A DNA stretch of 64,000 nt from Aphrophora alni (GCA_963513935.1 OY740769.1:75550261-75614260); one strand, 5' to 3'; counted from the stretch's first letter, positions 12,943 through 26,924 are shown. Notes: generated from the letters alone by a model not told the origin. A program made the numbers and translations.

Positions 12943-15900
12943 AAGCGACATTAATAGGAGTAGAGGTCTCTGATATAAAACCCCCGGCCCTCCAAGTTGG
13001 TGGTAAGACTTACTACTAGAACCCTATTCCGTAAAACCTCTTTCTACTTCGAAACTACAACAAAAAGTCACCTTTATTGATTGTCAAGTGAAAGTTTAGG
13101 ATATACGTATGTATTTAACCTAAATTTGATTAGAATCATGAGATTTTAATTCGGATTACTGCTTCCAAAAATACTTTACTTCTTGTACAAACCCTATAAA
13201 AATAAAACGTGAAATGTTTATCTGTTGTCTAACATTAAAAAGCGCGACCATGACTTTAAGTGTTATTTTCTATCTATAAAAATTGTGTCTCATAAAAGAT
13301 AATAATCGATTTTTCACTAAAAATGTTTATACGATTTTCCACATGACAGAATCTAAGACTACATGTACTTTTCAGCATCAAATACTCTAACAGTGTCAGG
13401 GTCGGAAAAGATCGAGATTTGGTTAAGAGAGATCTGGTAATATGATAGAGACTTGATAAACGTGTAGATCCAGGTAGGTCCTTCAGGATTACAAACCCGT
13501 TGACCTACTAATTAAAGTGATCCCATGAGGATCCAACACATCTATGAATTTTGTTCTGACTCAGAACGGCCCCGCGTCGACCAATGGTGAATTGACGGTG
13601 GTAAAGTTACTGCATAGCTGTGATAAACATACCACTTAGAATAAAACTCTTATACACGAATAATAATAGGTGGACTGCTTCATTGCTTTTGAATTGTCGT
13701 CTCGTTAGGAGCAGAATTATACCCAAGACATCCTTCTCCCACCACCGTGCGCTTAGTACAAAACAGTTCTGATTAAACTGGTTAAATAAAAAGTTAAATA
13801 ATCTTTTAATCAAGTTATTTAATGGCTATACGAATAGTGATGAGTAATTTACAAGGGGAGAAATAAATAACTCGTTTAGCAATATCCTTGTGTCCACTCC
13901 GTTAAATATTACTGCTGATATGGACTCTCTATCTAAATTTACAAGTATCTTTATATCTGATATTATGCACAACCTTACTCATTATTAAATAGAAAATCAG
14001 CACTGAAATCTGAATGGTCCTTGAGTTGTTATGGCTTGATCAACTTAGAAAAAAACAGTTAATTTTGTAGTTTTTTTTAAGACATCGTATACATGTGAAT
14101 TTTTTTTCAACCGTTTAAAGTTAGGAGACAACAAATATGAACAATTGCATTGCAGTATTATTTCTCTAGATATTACGAAAATATGTATTTTTACTGAAAC
14201 GAGACGAAAAACAAATGTAATTAGCAACCATTAACAAGAGTATCTATACATGAGCTTTGTGTTAATGTTACTATAGCAACATATGCTCTAATTTATGAGT
14301 AAAGTCAGTTCTTTATACAATAAATTATTTAATTAAAACTACTATATATATATATATATATATATAAAATTTACCAGTTTATAAAACCTTTAAAACTTTG
14401 AAAACCTTTAAATTACATAACACAGATAACTTTTCAGTTTTGTCAGTATGGAGTTGCAATTGCAATAACAGTTATATACAAGAGGAGAAGTTTAATTAAT
14501 TTTGTTCTCCTTCTCGTTGGAATAAAACTCGATGACGATAATAACTGTTTGGCCGAAGTAATCATGAGACGAACATTTAAAACAAATGAATGAATGCCAA
14601 ACTTTAGTGACGAAATGAACTTAAGTAACATACAATTAATGTTATTGCGTGTATAGCCTATACCGCAATAGGCTTATAGGTATTTATTTATTTAAAATAT
14701 TTGATTTTTTTAATTATTTATATTAATAAACATTATTTTTACTCAAAAATCAATATTGATATTTTCTCCGTTACTTTATTTTAGGTTCGTTCTGTTTTGA
14801 ACAGTAAGTGCAAAATATAAACTAAGCTCACATTATATTTTTTTGTAATTATTTTATTTAAAAAAAAATAATAATAAACATTTAAATAACATTGATTGAA
14901 CAATTCAATCAGTGTAGCTCTTCAATTTATCACATACAGCTGTGACAGAGAATGTATATCAAGAAGAATATAGTCAATATTAAAAGACAATGTTTTGTTT
15001 GCTATAATATCGCCACTCAATGCAACACAGGCATTACCCTAATAGAAGCTAAGGTACATCTGCAGGATATTTGTATTATTTTTACCTCATTTTATTTATA
15101 AAGGAGCTTCCACAATATGATTTTACTTATGTTTAGAAGATAATCTTTTCAGATGTAACAAATACATAAATACATTAAAAACAAGTATGTAGAATTAATA
15201 TATAGTACTTTTAAAACAATTACTATAAAATAGGTCAAGCACCTGATTTTTAACCAGAAAAAGTATGTTCCACCAAAATGAAATTAGGTTTTATATCACA
15301 TATAAACAAATATTATTTGTGTAATGAAATTATAATGTTACATTTTTTTATTCAATACATCCTCTATGCCCTACGCTTTCAATAATAGCTGCAGTTTCAA
15401 ACTATTGTATTTATGCAATAACTAAACATCAAAGTAAATTAGGGGAAAATAGGTAAATAATAATTATGCATGTAATGGAATGAACACCACTTCTCTAAAA
15501 TGAAGCATATCGAGTTATAAGCAACATTTTAACATAACGTGAATAAAATATTATTTTGAAAACATGAAATGTAATAAAATCCAAGGACATGATACGTGTT
15601 ATTAAGTGTTTACATGTGCTGAAAATCTTAAATACTGCATCACTTCCTCAAGCAATTCCACTAAATAAATATTATTATTTCTTTATAATTACCGCAATAC
15701 AGTCAATAGTCTCATACTTTACATTATTCTTGAAACTAATCTTATGGATATACTTGTTCCTTACATAGGGATACTGAGCAGCGCGCTGTGGTTTTATTAT
15801 TAGAATCAACTAGGTTATTAACACATTTTCCAAAAGTGGATGTTGTTAAGACTAAAAAAGTTGAATTAATGTTGAGTCTAACGTCTAACTAAATCCTTGG

Positions 15901-16470
15901 ATATACTTTAACATTTGCATTGGTATCGATACTTTCACAACTTAACGTTCACCTAAAGTTAATCCCTAATTCCTTCGCCGTTTAATAATTCTGTATGAGG
16001 AAATGATTTACTTTTATGTAAACGAGATTAATTTCCTCTCATCAGAACCGAAAGAAGCATTTATGCTACGTTAAAAAACAGTTGAGTTAGGCTTTTGATA
16101 GAGCAGTGTTTTTCTTCAGATTCAGAAATCTTATTTGATTATTTGAAAATTCTAAATATACTAATTGCAGAATAATATGTCCAATGAAAAGAAACTTAAG
16201 ACGTGTATTTTTTATTTATATAAGCTGTTTTTTTTTTAAAATGTGCAAGACAAGATTTGTTGTCTTTTAGTACAATATGTAGAAACAAATGAAAGATAAA
16301 ACCTTTACAAAAATAAATCCAATTTCAAAAATAAATATTATGTTGTCGTCATAATCAAAATTATCCATTCACGCCATTTTGAAATGTTGTATAACTCAAA
16401 ATCAACGATTACTGAATTACGTATTGGATAAATGTAAACTTTCCGGACCAATCAAATTTGACTAATAACT

Positions 16471-16473
<3 letters not shown>
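12943..16473. other. AT-rich non-coding stretch
   Basis: No gene seen. It holds a (TA)n tract at 14343-14366. A GC-richer patch at about 13390-13600 has no open frame of note. Confidence 0.45.

Positions 16474-16526
<53 letters not shown>
16474..16526. repeat. (CA)n microsatellite
   Basis: About 52 bp of CA repeats, ending in CACACC at 16521-16526. That CACACC is also the candidate left target-site copy of the element beginning at 16527. Confidence 0.95.
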
Positions 16527-16527
<1 letters not shown>

Positions 16528-18925
16528 TGCAACGCACCCCCCGGCTCTACGAGGTGGACAGGTCTACTCCTTCGGGGACAACGGGCGCTTGCAAGATCTT
16601 ACCGAGACTCTAACATTACTATCGACGTGGTAGAAAATGCTTCTTGTATTGCCTACCTTTCTAAGTCCCTGATAAGGCTCTTAATGTTATGTTACACACA
16701 AGATCAAATTAGTTTCATCAAACTTATGCTAACACATGAAAATGTTATATATATTATAAATTCACTTCTTAATCTATCTTACCTCTTTTAAAACTTCAGA
16801 CTCTTTCTCAAAGGGTGTGCCCTTTGGAGCTAATCAATTCATTAAATCAAAATTTGCTCTTTTTTAAATTTAATTTACTACTTGTGAGCACATACTTCTT
16901 CTTCTTTTTGAATTTAGGAATTAATTTGAATAGGATAGTTTCAATCAAAATACAAGATAATGAAATTTTACAAATTTATTGAATTCGGCACAATTTAATT
17001 TTTATTTCAGAAAACTATGGATTTAGTAAGAAATCTCTTACAACAGGTTATGTCGCCTTTTCCTTCAATTTACATTAAAAGTTTCTCTTTCAAACAACTT
17101 GAAAATTCTCTATCCTAAGTAATTCTAACAATAACTAAATCTAACAATATATATATTCTTACTCTAACACATTTATCTATTAACCCTTTTATTTATATTG
17201 TTCCAATCTGTTACTTGGTTTTGTTGAAAATTTGACTCGAATTAATTTTATTTGATTATTCTTTACTTTATTGAATTTAAAATTGACTTTATTTCTGACT
17301 CTTTACTTTATTTTAAAACGGTATTATTTAACTTTGTTAATTTTAGGAATTTTGGACTTTTCTCAAGTTTATTAAAAAATAAAATTTATTTATTAAAAAA
17401 GCTTGATTTATGCACTACCTTGTTTTTGTGTATTGCACAAGTCCGCTCGTCCTGATTCTGAGGATGGTTGTGGATCCTAAAGATTGTTCCTAGAGTTGTC
17501 TCCTGTTCTAGAATCTCCCGAAGTCTTGTCCCCGTTGAATCTGCTTCCTGCTGCTGATGACGACAATTACTTGTAGGATATTTGCCGGAGTCCGTAGTAA
17601 AGATCTCTTCTAATAAGCTGCTGTAGGATGTAGCGTTGTCTCCTTCAAGGCCGACCCTGCTGTTGGATATCGTTATTAACCCAGAGAAGTACTGAACACT
17701 GACAAATTATTTTTACGACGATTTCCTCTTCAGACCTAAGTAAAAGTGGGTGATCCTTCCTGGAGCTGGTACGAGACTGATGAATTAACTTGTTGCAAGT
17801 CAACTCGTCGAAGTTTGAGCTATACAGTATAGCCAACTTTTCTGATTTTTGTTCCTTTTTTATTTCGCGATTTATTTAAGTTTCTATATTTTATTTTAAC
17901 TATTTATGAACTCCTCTTGGCTTATCCTTACATTATTTGGCTATCTTCACTACTTTCGATTAATTATTTCTATTATTTTTAGTTATTTTAGTTTAATTGT
18001 TTGTTGTTAAATTTGGCTCGGGTTGGTAATCTTCCCCTTCCTTGCGGCGAGAGTCTCTCATGCACGCGACCTTGAACACATGTCTGTTCCTGAAAATCTT
18101 GAATTTTGTTGAATTTTGACTGACGATTTCTTCATTTCTTCATATCTCCCGTTCGCTTCGTTCGATTTTCTTTTTGGTGATTTCATTTTGAAGCCCCTTT
18201 CTTCCTGATGGTTTTCCATCTTCATTCGAAACGATACGACGTATATCTCTTCTTTTATGACGATTTGAAGATCTCGTGGTTTTTTCGGATTTACTTTTTT
18301 CATTTTTGGAAAATTTTGAATTCTTCTTTTTGGATGTTGTTCTTCTGATGCTGAAAGTCCCAAAACTGCTTCCCTCTTCTTCCTTGCTTCATGGGTTCAC
18401 AAATTACGGTATTTTCTGCATGTTTATTTATTTATTGTTTTATTACTTTATTGTCTTTAATTGAATTTTGGTTTCGAGTCTTATTTATTATTAGTTTATC
18501 TTTGGGTTATGTACTGTTATTATTAGATTTTTGGTTTTATTTATTTTAAGAGAGTTTTGTGTTTTATTACGTATTATTTTGGCTATAACTTTTTTATTAT
18601 TAATCTGACAACTTTATTTTCTTATTATTTATTACTAGGTTTTTCTAGCTCTACACGATGACATTATTTGAGTTTTGGTTTTCGAATTTTGAAATTATAA
18701 CATTGGTTTATATGGGCTCTATTCCTGTTAAAACCGGAACGTTGAACAATTCCTGTCCAAGCCCGTTGACCTTGGCTAAGTTCAGCCTTGCTATGCTTTT
18801 AACTTAATGTATATTTTGAATAATTTTCTTAACTTTTACAGTTTTTGTTCGATTTGATTGAAATTTTGGATATTGGTTGTTTCCCAAAATTGTTCCTTGC
18901 GAAAGGTTTAATTAAACCGTTGCAA
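16527..18925 (-). mobile_element. Putative 2.4-kb non-autonomous element with TTGCAACG ends
   Basis: The left end is TTGCAACG (16527-16534) and the right end is its exact reverse complement CGTTGCAA (18918-18925). CACACC precedes the left end (16521-16526) and also follows the right end (18926-18931), consistent with a 6-bp target duplication. Internally, two GC-richer islands (16527-16640 and about 17450-17830) lie in strongly T-rich sequence, so the minus strand is A-rich, as retroelement sense strands often are. A hairpin CAAAGGG-TGTG-CCCTTTG lies at 16809-16826. The longest minus-strand frame (18363-18058, about 101 codons, Lys/Glu-rich) has no recognisable domain. The low-complexity CA context weakens the target-duplication evidence. 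Orientation is inferred from composition only and the family is unknown. Confidence 0.4.
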
Positions 18926-18929
18926 CACA

Positions 18930-18931
<2 letters not shown>

Positions 18932-18985
<54 letters not shown>
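18932..18985. repeat. (TA)n microsatellite
   Basis: About 54 bp of uninterrupted TA repeats immediately after the candidate right target-site copy of the 16527-18925 element. Confidence 0.95.
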
Positions 18986-18986
<1 letters not shown>

Positions 18987-21286
18987 CCTATAGTTAATAT
19001 GTAATTTGGACATTTGAAATGAAAACCGTTAGTGGTTAATTTATTATTACTAATTAATACCGTGTTTTATAAGTTTGGGAAAATAGTAACTAACGCTTCA
19101 AACCTAAATTATTGGTCACTAATTCTACAATCATTTAGAAATTTGATGTTATTAGTAATAATAATTATAAGAACAATGACAATACGTATAATTTTCAATA
19201 TATTTCTATATTTATTAAGAGAATACCAATCAACATAATATATATTTTTGTGCATCTGTAATAATAAAAAACTTTGCAATGTTCGTGTCCTGTTAACATT
19301 GACAACAATTTCAGTTTTGAAGTAAATATTAATATTGCTATTTTACAAATAACAGTTTATTTTGCACCAAAGCCTGTATATTTCTTTTACCTAAATATCT
19401 TTATTGTATCCTATTCACACAAGTTGGTAAAGGCAAAATTATAAACATAAAAATATGTCTGATGATTGCATAGCTGGAATTGTAATTAGTCAACCAACAA
19501 CTTTATAGTCGAAACAATAGCTAATCCGAAGCTAAACACTTTATCAAACATCGTTTTTCTTCAGAACTCTGAGAGTAAATTTTTAATTTTGACTCGCTTC
19601 CCTTCCGTTTTCAATTACTTTTGTCATTCACAAGTTGAAACTTCACCGAACTCTTTTGGGAATAACGCTGAATATTTAATGTATTGCATAACGGGATAAT
19701 ATTGATTTTAGTTTAGCTAAGGTAGATTTGTTTGTTTCATGGTATAATTAGAACATTCACACTTGTGTAATTGTGGCTTTGGGGTTTTCTATTCTTGTTC
19801 ATAGCAACTGTTACTAAAAAAATCCATGTCTTGATATTTATTTTACAAAATATTTTAATTAAATTAAAAGCCTTTAACAGGGAACATTTTACACTTATAA
19901 TAAAATTAGTTTCTATTATTTACATAATTATGTAAACTGATCTAGTTTAGATGTCATGATATTTAAGACGATTTTAAACAATCAACAATTTTCCGTTAAT
20001 AAAGCGATTACATATTGTTTCTCAGGAAGACTTTTGACATACCCCACTGGAATGGTACTTGTTCTTGCTATTTTGACATACGTAGCGTTATTATTTTTGT
20101 ATTTGAATGAAATCTATATAACGTGAACACTAGTATTAATGAATAAAGTAATCTATTTGACAAACAACAAAAGCGTGAGAGTTATTTATTGATTTAGGTT
20201 AATTTGTAGATTATATGTTTAAAATTCCTGAATTTATTATTTACCCAGTTTACGACGTTTGTAATAGTTACCCAGTTTGGTGATAGAAAAATTTCGACCT
20301 CCTTTATTTCGTTGATATTTAATTTCGTGGCCTCGGAGACCGAAAAAGCGATTGTTGAGATGTCGTCCTTCCGTCGTAGATAACCACAATATCGGCGAGA
20401 AAAATTAAAATAGGAACAATAATTTTGTTATGTGGCACTCTTTTAAAATTTTATTTAAAACTATGTAAAAACTGTTTTAAATAAACTTACCCAACTGCAC
20501 AAAATCCTTTGATCTATCAGTGAAATTGAACATATCCTACAACACAACTTTTAAACAATACATTTAGAGGTTCTGTTTGTACATTTTATGATTAGGCTGG
20601 TTAAGTACTTGATATATAGGCGTTCATCAACTTGATTCCTTTTATTGTTTTAGAGGATAACTTATGATATTTTTTGATGCAAAACACAAAGTGAGTATAA
20701 TAGGCAACACTCGTTATTATAACATCTGATGATAACTGAGTCATTTTTTTAAAAAAAGTTTTTAAACTAAAGTAATTTTAGTTTAAAGTTTGTTTTTATT
20801 CTCAAGCTTATTTGTGCCAAAAACATTATCTATATTGCAATAAAAATAGCACTGGTAGGCTGGTTTTGAGAAAATAACCACACAATGATGGGTAAAACCA
20901 TGGCGAAAAAACATAACATACGTTTGATTACAAATTGTGTATAAAAATCATTATCTCATTATAAACAAGGAAACTAAAATTGATCATATTATAAAGTAGT
21001 TGTCATGTTTTAAAGGAATTCACAAAGTACGGTAAGTCAGTTTTCTATCACCTTGTAGATTTTATAATTAATATTTTCCCTGTCAAATATTAAAAAAGGT
21101 TAATGGGAACATAAAAACATAAAACTAAATTTGACGAGTATAATCTAGGATATTTTAAGTTTAGAACAGGAAGAATCAACGGATCTTGACGAAGAGGTGG
21201 ATAAAAAACCACTAGTCATAAGAGGGGAGGTAAGGGATTCCCAGAGAAGTCTGGGATTTTAATCTATTGTTTTGACTCCACTCATT

Positions 21287-21313
21287 AAAAAAAAAAAAAA
21301 AAAAAAAAAAAAA
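21287..21313. repeat. Poly(A) run
   Basis: Twenty-seven consecutive A residues. It could be an old retroposon tail, but the upstream sequence shows no recognisable SINE or LINE, so this is only a homopolymer call. Confidence 0.9.
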
Positions 21314-22989
21314 CTAATCTCATGAACTCATTGAACGTCTTAGGCTACACAACTAACCAAACTCCCAAAGTCGCTTAAAATAAGTTTATTTCAACGTAAA
21401 TAATGTAAATCAACACGTACACTAAGAATAAGATTCACACTTTTAATAGCGTCTAGGTGAATTGAAGACCTAATAATGTAAGAGTATTGCTTGATTTGTA
21501 TTAACCTAACATAACCTACTATACTAAGATTGTTACTCCTGTCAAAAATTAGTTCTAGATGTCGTACATAGAGGTGTCACTGGCAGGAAATAATAAATTT
21601 TGCAAATTTAAAAAGTTATTTATATTAATTTCCTGTCTAAATAGAACAAATGATAGGATGTCATAATTCATTTCCTCTCGGTTTTCGGATTCTGAGAAAG
21701 TCATGCTGAGTAACTATTAAAGCCTTACTTATCCTACAAGATCACCCTCTCCATCTCTGCCGACCATAACTGATTACCGGGTGTCACTTTCTACTTTGGT
21801 GTCAAGTGGAATTAACAGATGTTGTAGGAAAGACTTTGGCACCTATTCCGTTCTCTTGTATTTGAGCTCAGAAGTCTTCTGTGTTCTTTTTTATTTTTAA
21901 TAAGGAAATGATAATAGTAAGGTTTTTGCATGTAAGAAACAAGGGGAGGGGAATGGTATTGAATCAATTCAATATCAGTTAATATTCATCTATGGTGTTT
22001 TTGGTTTGTATCGTGTGAATATTATTATTTATTATTATTGTTTATTTTATTATTACTTCCTTGTTATTAATATATATATATCATTAATTCGTTTAAAACT
22101 TGGACATTTTTGCCATAGCAATAATTTTGTCATTGCATATTATAATTATACATAAAAGTAACCTAGATTCTATGATCTGAGTTATGGCTAAAATTTATAA
22201 AAAGATACTTTCAAAAGATATTTAAAAATTTACAAATTGTATTGCTTAAAATTTTACATTTAGAAAAATGGACAAGTGTTAAAGAAGGGAAGAAGAGAGA
22301 AGTGGAATTCAGACAAACAGTTATAGAGTTATAAATAGAGGAAGAAAGTGGATAAAAAAACCAAAAAAAACGCTCTTTAATTTGAAAGAACTAATTAAGG
22401 GAGTAGACCAAGCGCATGATTTTCACCAAAGTTTGTCTTAGTGTGTGTATTCATGGTGAAGAATCTTATTGTAGAGTGTTTTAAGATTTCAATTTGTTAA
22501 TTTATTTTCTTTAAAAAGGTATATATTAAAGTTAAAAAAAATATGTGTTTCACAACTCTGTATCGTAAAGTAGGTGCTACAAACATTTTGATAATAAACA
22601 CTTAAATCAGTTGTGGCGATCAATCTCCGTGGTATACGTTTTTGTGTGTCGTTCCAATTTATCCTTGTTAGTTGTTGTATTTCTTTAATTTTTGGAAATT
22701 GCATTCAAACATTAGTTTTCGAATGAAGCAGAAAACTGTTCTAAACATAAATAAACGTAAAACATTCAGCTTATACGCAACATAACTGGACATATACGTA
22801 AAAACCCAGCAATAAATACTTTGTTCTGAGATAAAAGCTGTATAATAAAAATAATGTAGTATATTCCCTGGAAAATACGACTAATTATGGTTTTAACACA
22901 AAAGCCCGATTTTCACATGGGCGGAGCTTCTTTCAATATCAGGTGGTACACCCAACAAGAGAAATATTGATATATTATATATATTCATT

Positions 22990-22991
<2 letters not shown>

Positions 22992-23031
<40 letters not shown>
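22992..23031. repeat. (TA)n microsatellite
   Basis: Forty bases of TA repeat. Confidence 0.95.
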
Positions 23032-23034
<3 letters not shown>

Positions 23035-25839
23035 ATTTTCATTAACTGAGTACATTGTTTGAATATATTATTATTATATATGGTTACACTAAAAAATGGA
23101 GATATAAATACGCTTTTTACTATTATATGGGCTCTCGCCTTTGTGTTGATACATACATTATATTGATTACGTGTGTCAATTTAATACATACAGGATAAAA
23201 TTAGAACTGTCATACAAGCAAAAGTTAAACAATCCAAAGTAAATTTAACAGCTTTAAATTTGAACTAAGTATTCTTCTTTTTTTGCTTATAGTTTAACGG
23301 CGAAAAACCTTCCAGTCATTGCCTTAAAAGAAATAAAATAAACAATTGATGAAATAATGACCCAAGCCCAATAGAGTTAGAGTCGGAAGGAAAATATTAA
23401 AAGTTGGTCAGTTCAAATTAGTCTGGTAACTAGTAAATAACTATTTAGATGCAAAAGAAAGTTAGATGTAGAAAGAGGGAGAAAGAGTTACAAAAAGTAA
23501 GGGAGAGAGTAAAGTAGACAGACAAAGAGAGATAATTGATGAGGTTGAAGTATAGAAATATAGATTTAAGTTCATAAATAGGAAGGCCAAAATGATCGAC
23601 GACTGTACTTTACCCATTAACAAAAAAAATCCATTTTCTTTAAAAAAATTCTCAGATGCACGGATATGCTGGTGTGATGGACGTGTATATCTGCACGATT
23701 GTCGATCTTGAACTATATACAAATACAAAATTAATATCTAAAGTCTGACATAGAATTAACAAGTAAGAGGTAGCATCAAACTTTTGATAAACAAGTTTGA
23801 AAGTGTCATTTTTAACCTAACTTGTATACATTTATTTTCGATTCCAAACATATTAAACCAATAGTAAAATTACCTTACTTTTCAAATTTACTAACATTTT
23901 CGACTGCATCTAGAGTGAATATCACTGACTAGTCACCAATTTTGAGATTGAAAAGGTTCTTCTTATTATTTTAATATCCCTATCATAAAAAATAACAGAA
24001 TATCACAATAAGCTCATAGCTGACGTGATATCAAATGATTTAGGCTGTTGATAAATTTCATGGTCATGGTTGTTAGACTCAGTCCCTAGACTTGAAGAAC
24101 GATATTGACTAAACCAGATAAACTTTATTCACTATAATACAATAATTATTAAATAATAGGTACGTATATAAACTCTGTGCGAGATCCAGATTAATTTCTT
24201 ATTTTACTAACCGAAACACTCAACAATTTTGTGTAACAATACTTTCTATGGTTTGAAAGTGAAAAAATAGAAACAATAATAATTATAAATCAATATAATT
24301 GACAATTGAATACTACACATAATTTTAACTATCAATGAAATAATTTTTTTAAACATATTAAAACATTCAGACATTTCGTGTGATAACGATGTCTAGCTTA
24401 CTGAATAGAATATATATTGCAGAAACGAGGCCATAGTTAGGAGTCTTGGTTTATTTCGATTTGAGGCAAAAATCTGTTTTCCGAAACTGGCCCAATATAA
24501 AATAACAAAATGAACGACAGAAAACGTTCAAAAGTAATTTTAAAAAAACCCGCACTGGAAACAGCAGAATAATAGAATATTTTAACGGAAGGAAGTTTTA
24601 AAATATTGTATTACGTTTTAAAACCGTTTATAGGATAAATGACTGAATGTAACACATGGGGGAAACGTCTCCGGAGCTTGTAGCATTATAATCATGACCT
24701 TAATATTGTTGGACCCAAAGTTCATCTGGATTCCAGGGAAATGGGAAGAAAAGAATAAATGACAAAGCGTTAACTCCTGTATTGAAAAACGTGACATTTA
24801 AAATTGCGCCCGCGTGTGAGTGTGTGTTTGAGCGCTTTTTACATGCGTTTTAGTTGCGATTGAAACTTCAATAATATTAATATATAAAATGAGTTTTTAA
24901 TTTTACATGTTTGAAAATAAAAATAATAATAACTGACAATACCGACTTTATCAGAGTGCTAATGATTAAAAATGTGCCATTTTACTAAAACATTAAAAAC
25001 TATTTTAAATATAAATCAAACGTATGCAAAATTAAACAAAATGTTAAATAACCCTTTAATGTTTTACCTGTTTTTTAAATGTTTGGCCATTTAAATTTTT
25101 TTTTAAATAAATTAAATTTCTTTATTAATATCATAGTAAAATTACTGAAACATTTTTAAGTGTGCTTTATACCTACAAACTGCATCTTTACTTATATATA
25201 AAACTTTGAATATCATATTAACTTTCATTCCAACAAAATTTACTTTTCTATTATTTTTATTTGTTTCAGAACACCTGCAGATCAATTCAAGCACATAGGA
25301 TTACACCACAACTATGGTTTTAACTCATTATCTTCTTCTTATTTTAATAAATTAAATCATATAAATAGAATTATCGTTTCATACAAAAAAAATCAGATGT
25401 ATTATTAAAATTATTTTTCCAAAAAAAAATCCATTGAATTATATTAACTAATATGCCATTAGTTATTATAATATTTTATATTAATACATTTAATCATATC
25501 AATACAAATATTATTTCACAAAATCAAATTAATTTATTAGATTTATTAAAATTATTTTTCATTAAAAAAAAAATTAATTCAACTATATTATCACAATTAT
25601 TTTCCCGATAATTAAAAATCCATTGAATTATAAATCATAAATCATATTCAATCATAAATGCAATTATTATTTCTTAAACATTAATTAATTCAATCGTAAT
25701 AATTAAAATGATAATTTAAAATAACAAAAATTAATTCAACTATATTATTACAATTATTATTCAATTAAACAAAATTTATTCAATTATATTATATAAGTTA
25801 CTGGGCCAGTAGTTAATATAAAGTTTAATTTTTTTACAG

Positions 25840-25935
25840 TAGTGGAAGTGAGTCCAGGGCGGTGGAAGTTGGTTCCCCGCTGTTTACAGTGGCGCGGCGG
25901 CCTTTTTGGAAGTACCTGCCCTGCAGAAACATGAG
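25840..25935 (+). other. Candidate spliced exon (host gene or transcript)
   Basis: A 96-bp, sharply GC-rich segment inside AT-rich DNA. It is preceded by a polypyrimidine-rich acceptor (tttaattttttttacag, ending at 25839) and followed by a donor (gag|gtaaat, from 25936). Reading from the second base gives an uninterrupted frame across the exon (begins SGSESRAVEV, ends LPCRNMR plus split codon). A second frame is open until a TGA two bases before the donor. An ATG lies at 25931-25933, so it could also be a 5' UTR exon carrying only a start codon. No partner exon is visible nearby. Splice-like signals plus composition are the only support. Confidence 0.4.
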
Positions 25936-26654
25936 GTAAATCTGTAATTTTAAATTTTAAAAATATAAGTAAAGATGCAGTTTCAATTACTATGTAAGTT
26001 TTCAGTACGTAAATGTATTGTTTTGTTCTAGTAATTAATAGTTTTTATTGTATGAAAACTTGTTTTATATATTAATTTTTGTGAATAATAAATGTTTGAA
26101 GTTGTATTTTTATTGTCTTTATTAAAACTCCATTTTAACTAGAACTAAGTTATAATTAAAGCATGGTCAGGTAATAGTTTAAAATTATCAAGAAACATTT
26201 CTAGTAATCTATTGAAAATAAAATAAACACAATTAATTTAAAGCTACAAAATATAAGGATTATGATAGTCCACAAATAATAAAAAAAGATTCCATCGCCT
26301 TTATTGCATATCCCATCCAACCTAGGCCTACTTTTCAACAATCTAGTTATACTTATGTTTATAAATTTAATCTTAGATTTGTTTAATACTATTCAAAGTT
26401 TTTTCTTTCAATACTTTAAATGTTTACAAATTTAAAAGCTACAACTTCAGATACTATGTGTTTCACAAATCATTCATTTAAGAATTATAAATTATCGCAT
26501 CGGTTGGTAACTATGACGTAGGCTGGATTGTTGTGTTCGAAAGAATAGTCGGTGCGAGGACTTTTACTGGGGGCCTGGCGACATGGAGTTTCGTGCAGTA
26601 AATGGTGGTTATGGATACGCTTAGGTGAAGGATGGCAGGTATCCGGGATATACC
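25936..26654. other. Non-coding; intron-like or intergenic
   Basis: AT-rich to about 26480, then rising GC into the tandem array. The part 26530-26640 may hold a more decayed copy of the ~55-bp unit (gtcggtgcgaggac followed by ttttactggg). No coding frame supported. Confidence 0.4.
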
Positions 26655-26912
26655 CGATTTAAATTCCTTGACGGGAGACGACTTGTAGGGCTAGACACTG
26701 GGTTTTATCACAAGTTAAAATCATTGCCGGAAGTAACTTGAACAATTGGTCGCTGGATTTTACTCCGATTATAGATCCCTGCCGGAAGACGATTTGTACA
26801 GCCAGTCGCCGGGTTTACTACGATTTATGTTTCATAACGGAAGGCGAATTGAATAGTTAGCCGCCGGGTTTTACTTGATTTGATATCCTTGACGGGGAGT
26901 AATGAAGTTAAG
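26655..26912 (+). repeat. Tandem array of a degenerate ~55-bp unit, about 4.6 copies
   Basis: Units start at 26655, 26711, 26765, 26821 and 26876 (spacing 56, 54, 56, 55 bp). Each begins like CGATTTAAATTCCTTG. Each then carries a core such as acgggagacgactt, gccggaagtaactt, gccggaagacgattt, acggaaggcgaatt or acggggagtaatg. The first four close with (c)gctggattttact-like words; the last unit is cut short. The CCGGAAG core resembles an ETS/GABP-type site, which is inference from the motif only. The array ends about 10 bp before a TATA box, so it resembles the repeated enhancer units upstream of retroelement or gene promoters. Confidence 0.8.
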
Positions 26913-26916
26913 AGAC

Positions 26917-26924
26917 TATATAAA
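26917..26924 (+). promoter_or_regulatory. TATA box (TATATAAA) downstream of tandem array
   Basis: TATATAAA at 26917-26924 lies directly after the last tandem unit. The sequence 25-35 bp downstream (about 26945-26955, gaactctggtagtg) would be the expected start region. The downstream 200 bp is GC-richer than background but has only a short ATG frame at about 26982 (MLSSQSLLVF then stop). It is promoter-like, but no transcript unit can be defined. Confidence 0.4.

Larger units (their letters stand above)
18986..25839. other. AT-rich non-coding stretch
   Basis: No gene, terminal repeat or conserved domain seen. It holds an A27 run (21287-21313), a (TA)n tract (22992-23031), and a very AT-rich zone at about 25360-25800 made of degenerate ATTAATT-like words. 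A GC-richer spot near 20320-20400 has no extended open frame. Confidence 0.45.

Noticed and set aside
18058..18363. 101-codon Lys/Glu-rich minus-strand frame
   Set aside because: Composition follows the A/G-rich strand; no domain, no partner exon. Mentioned only inside the 16527-18925 unit.
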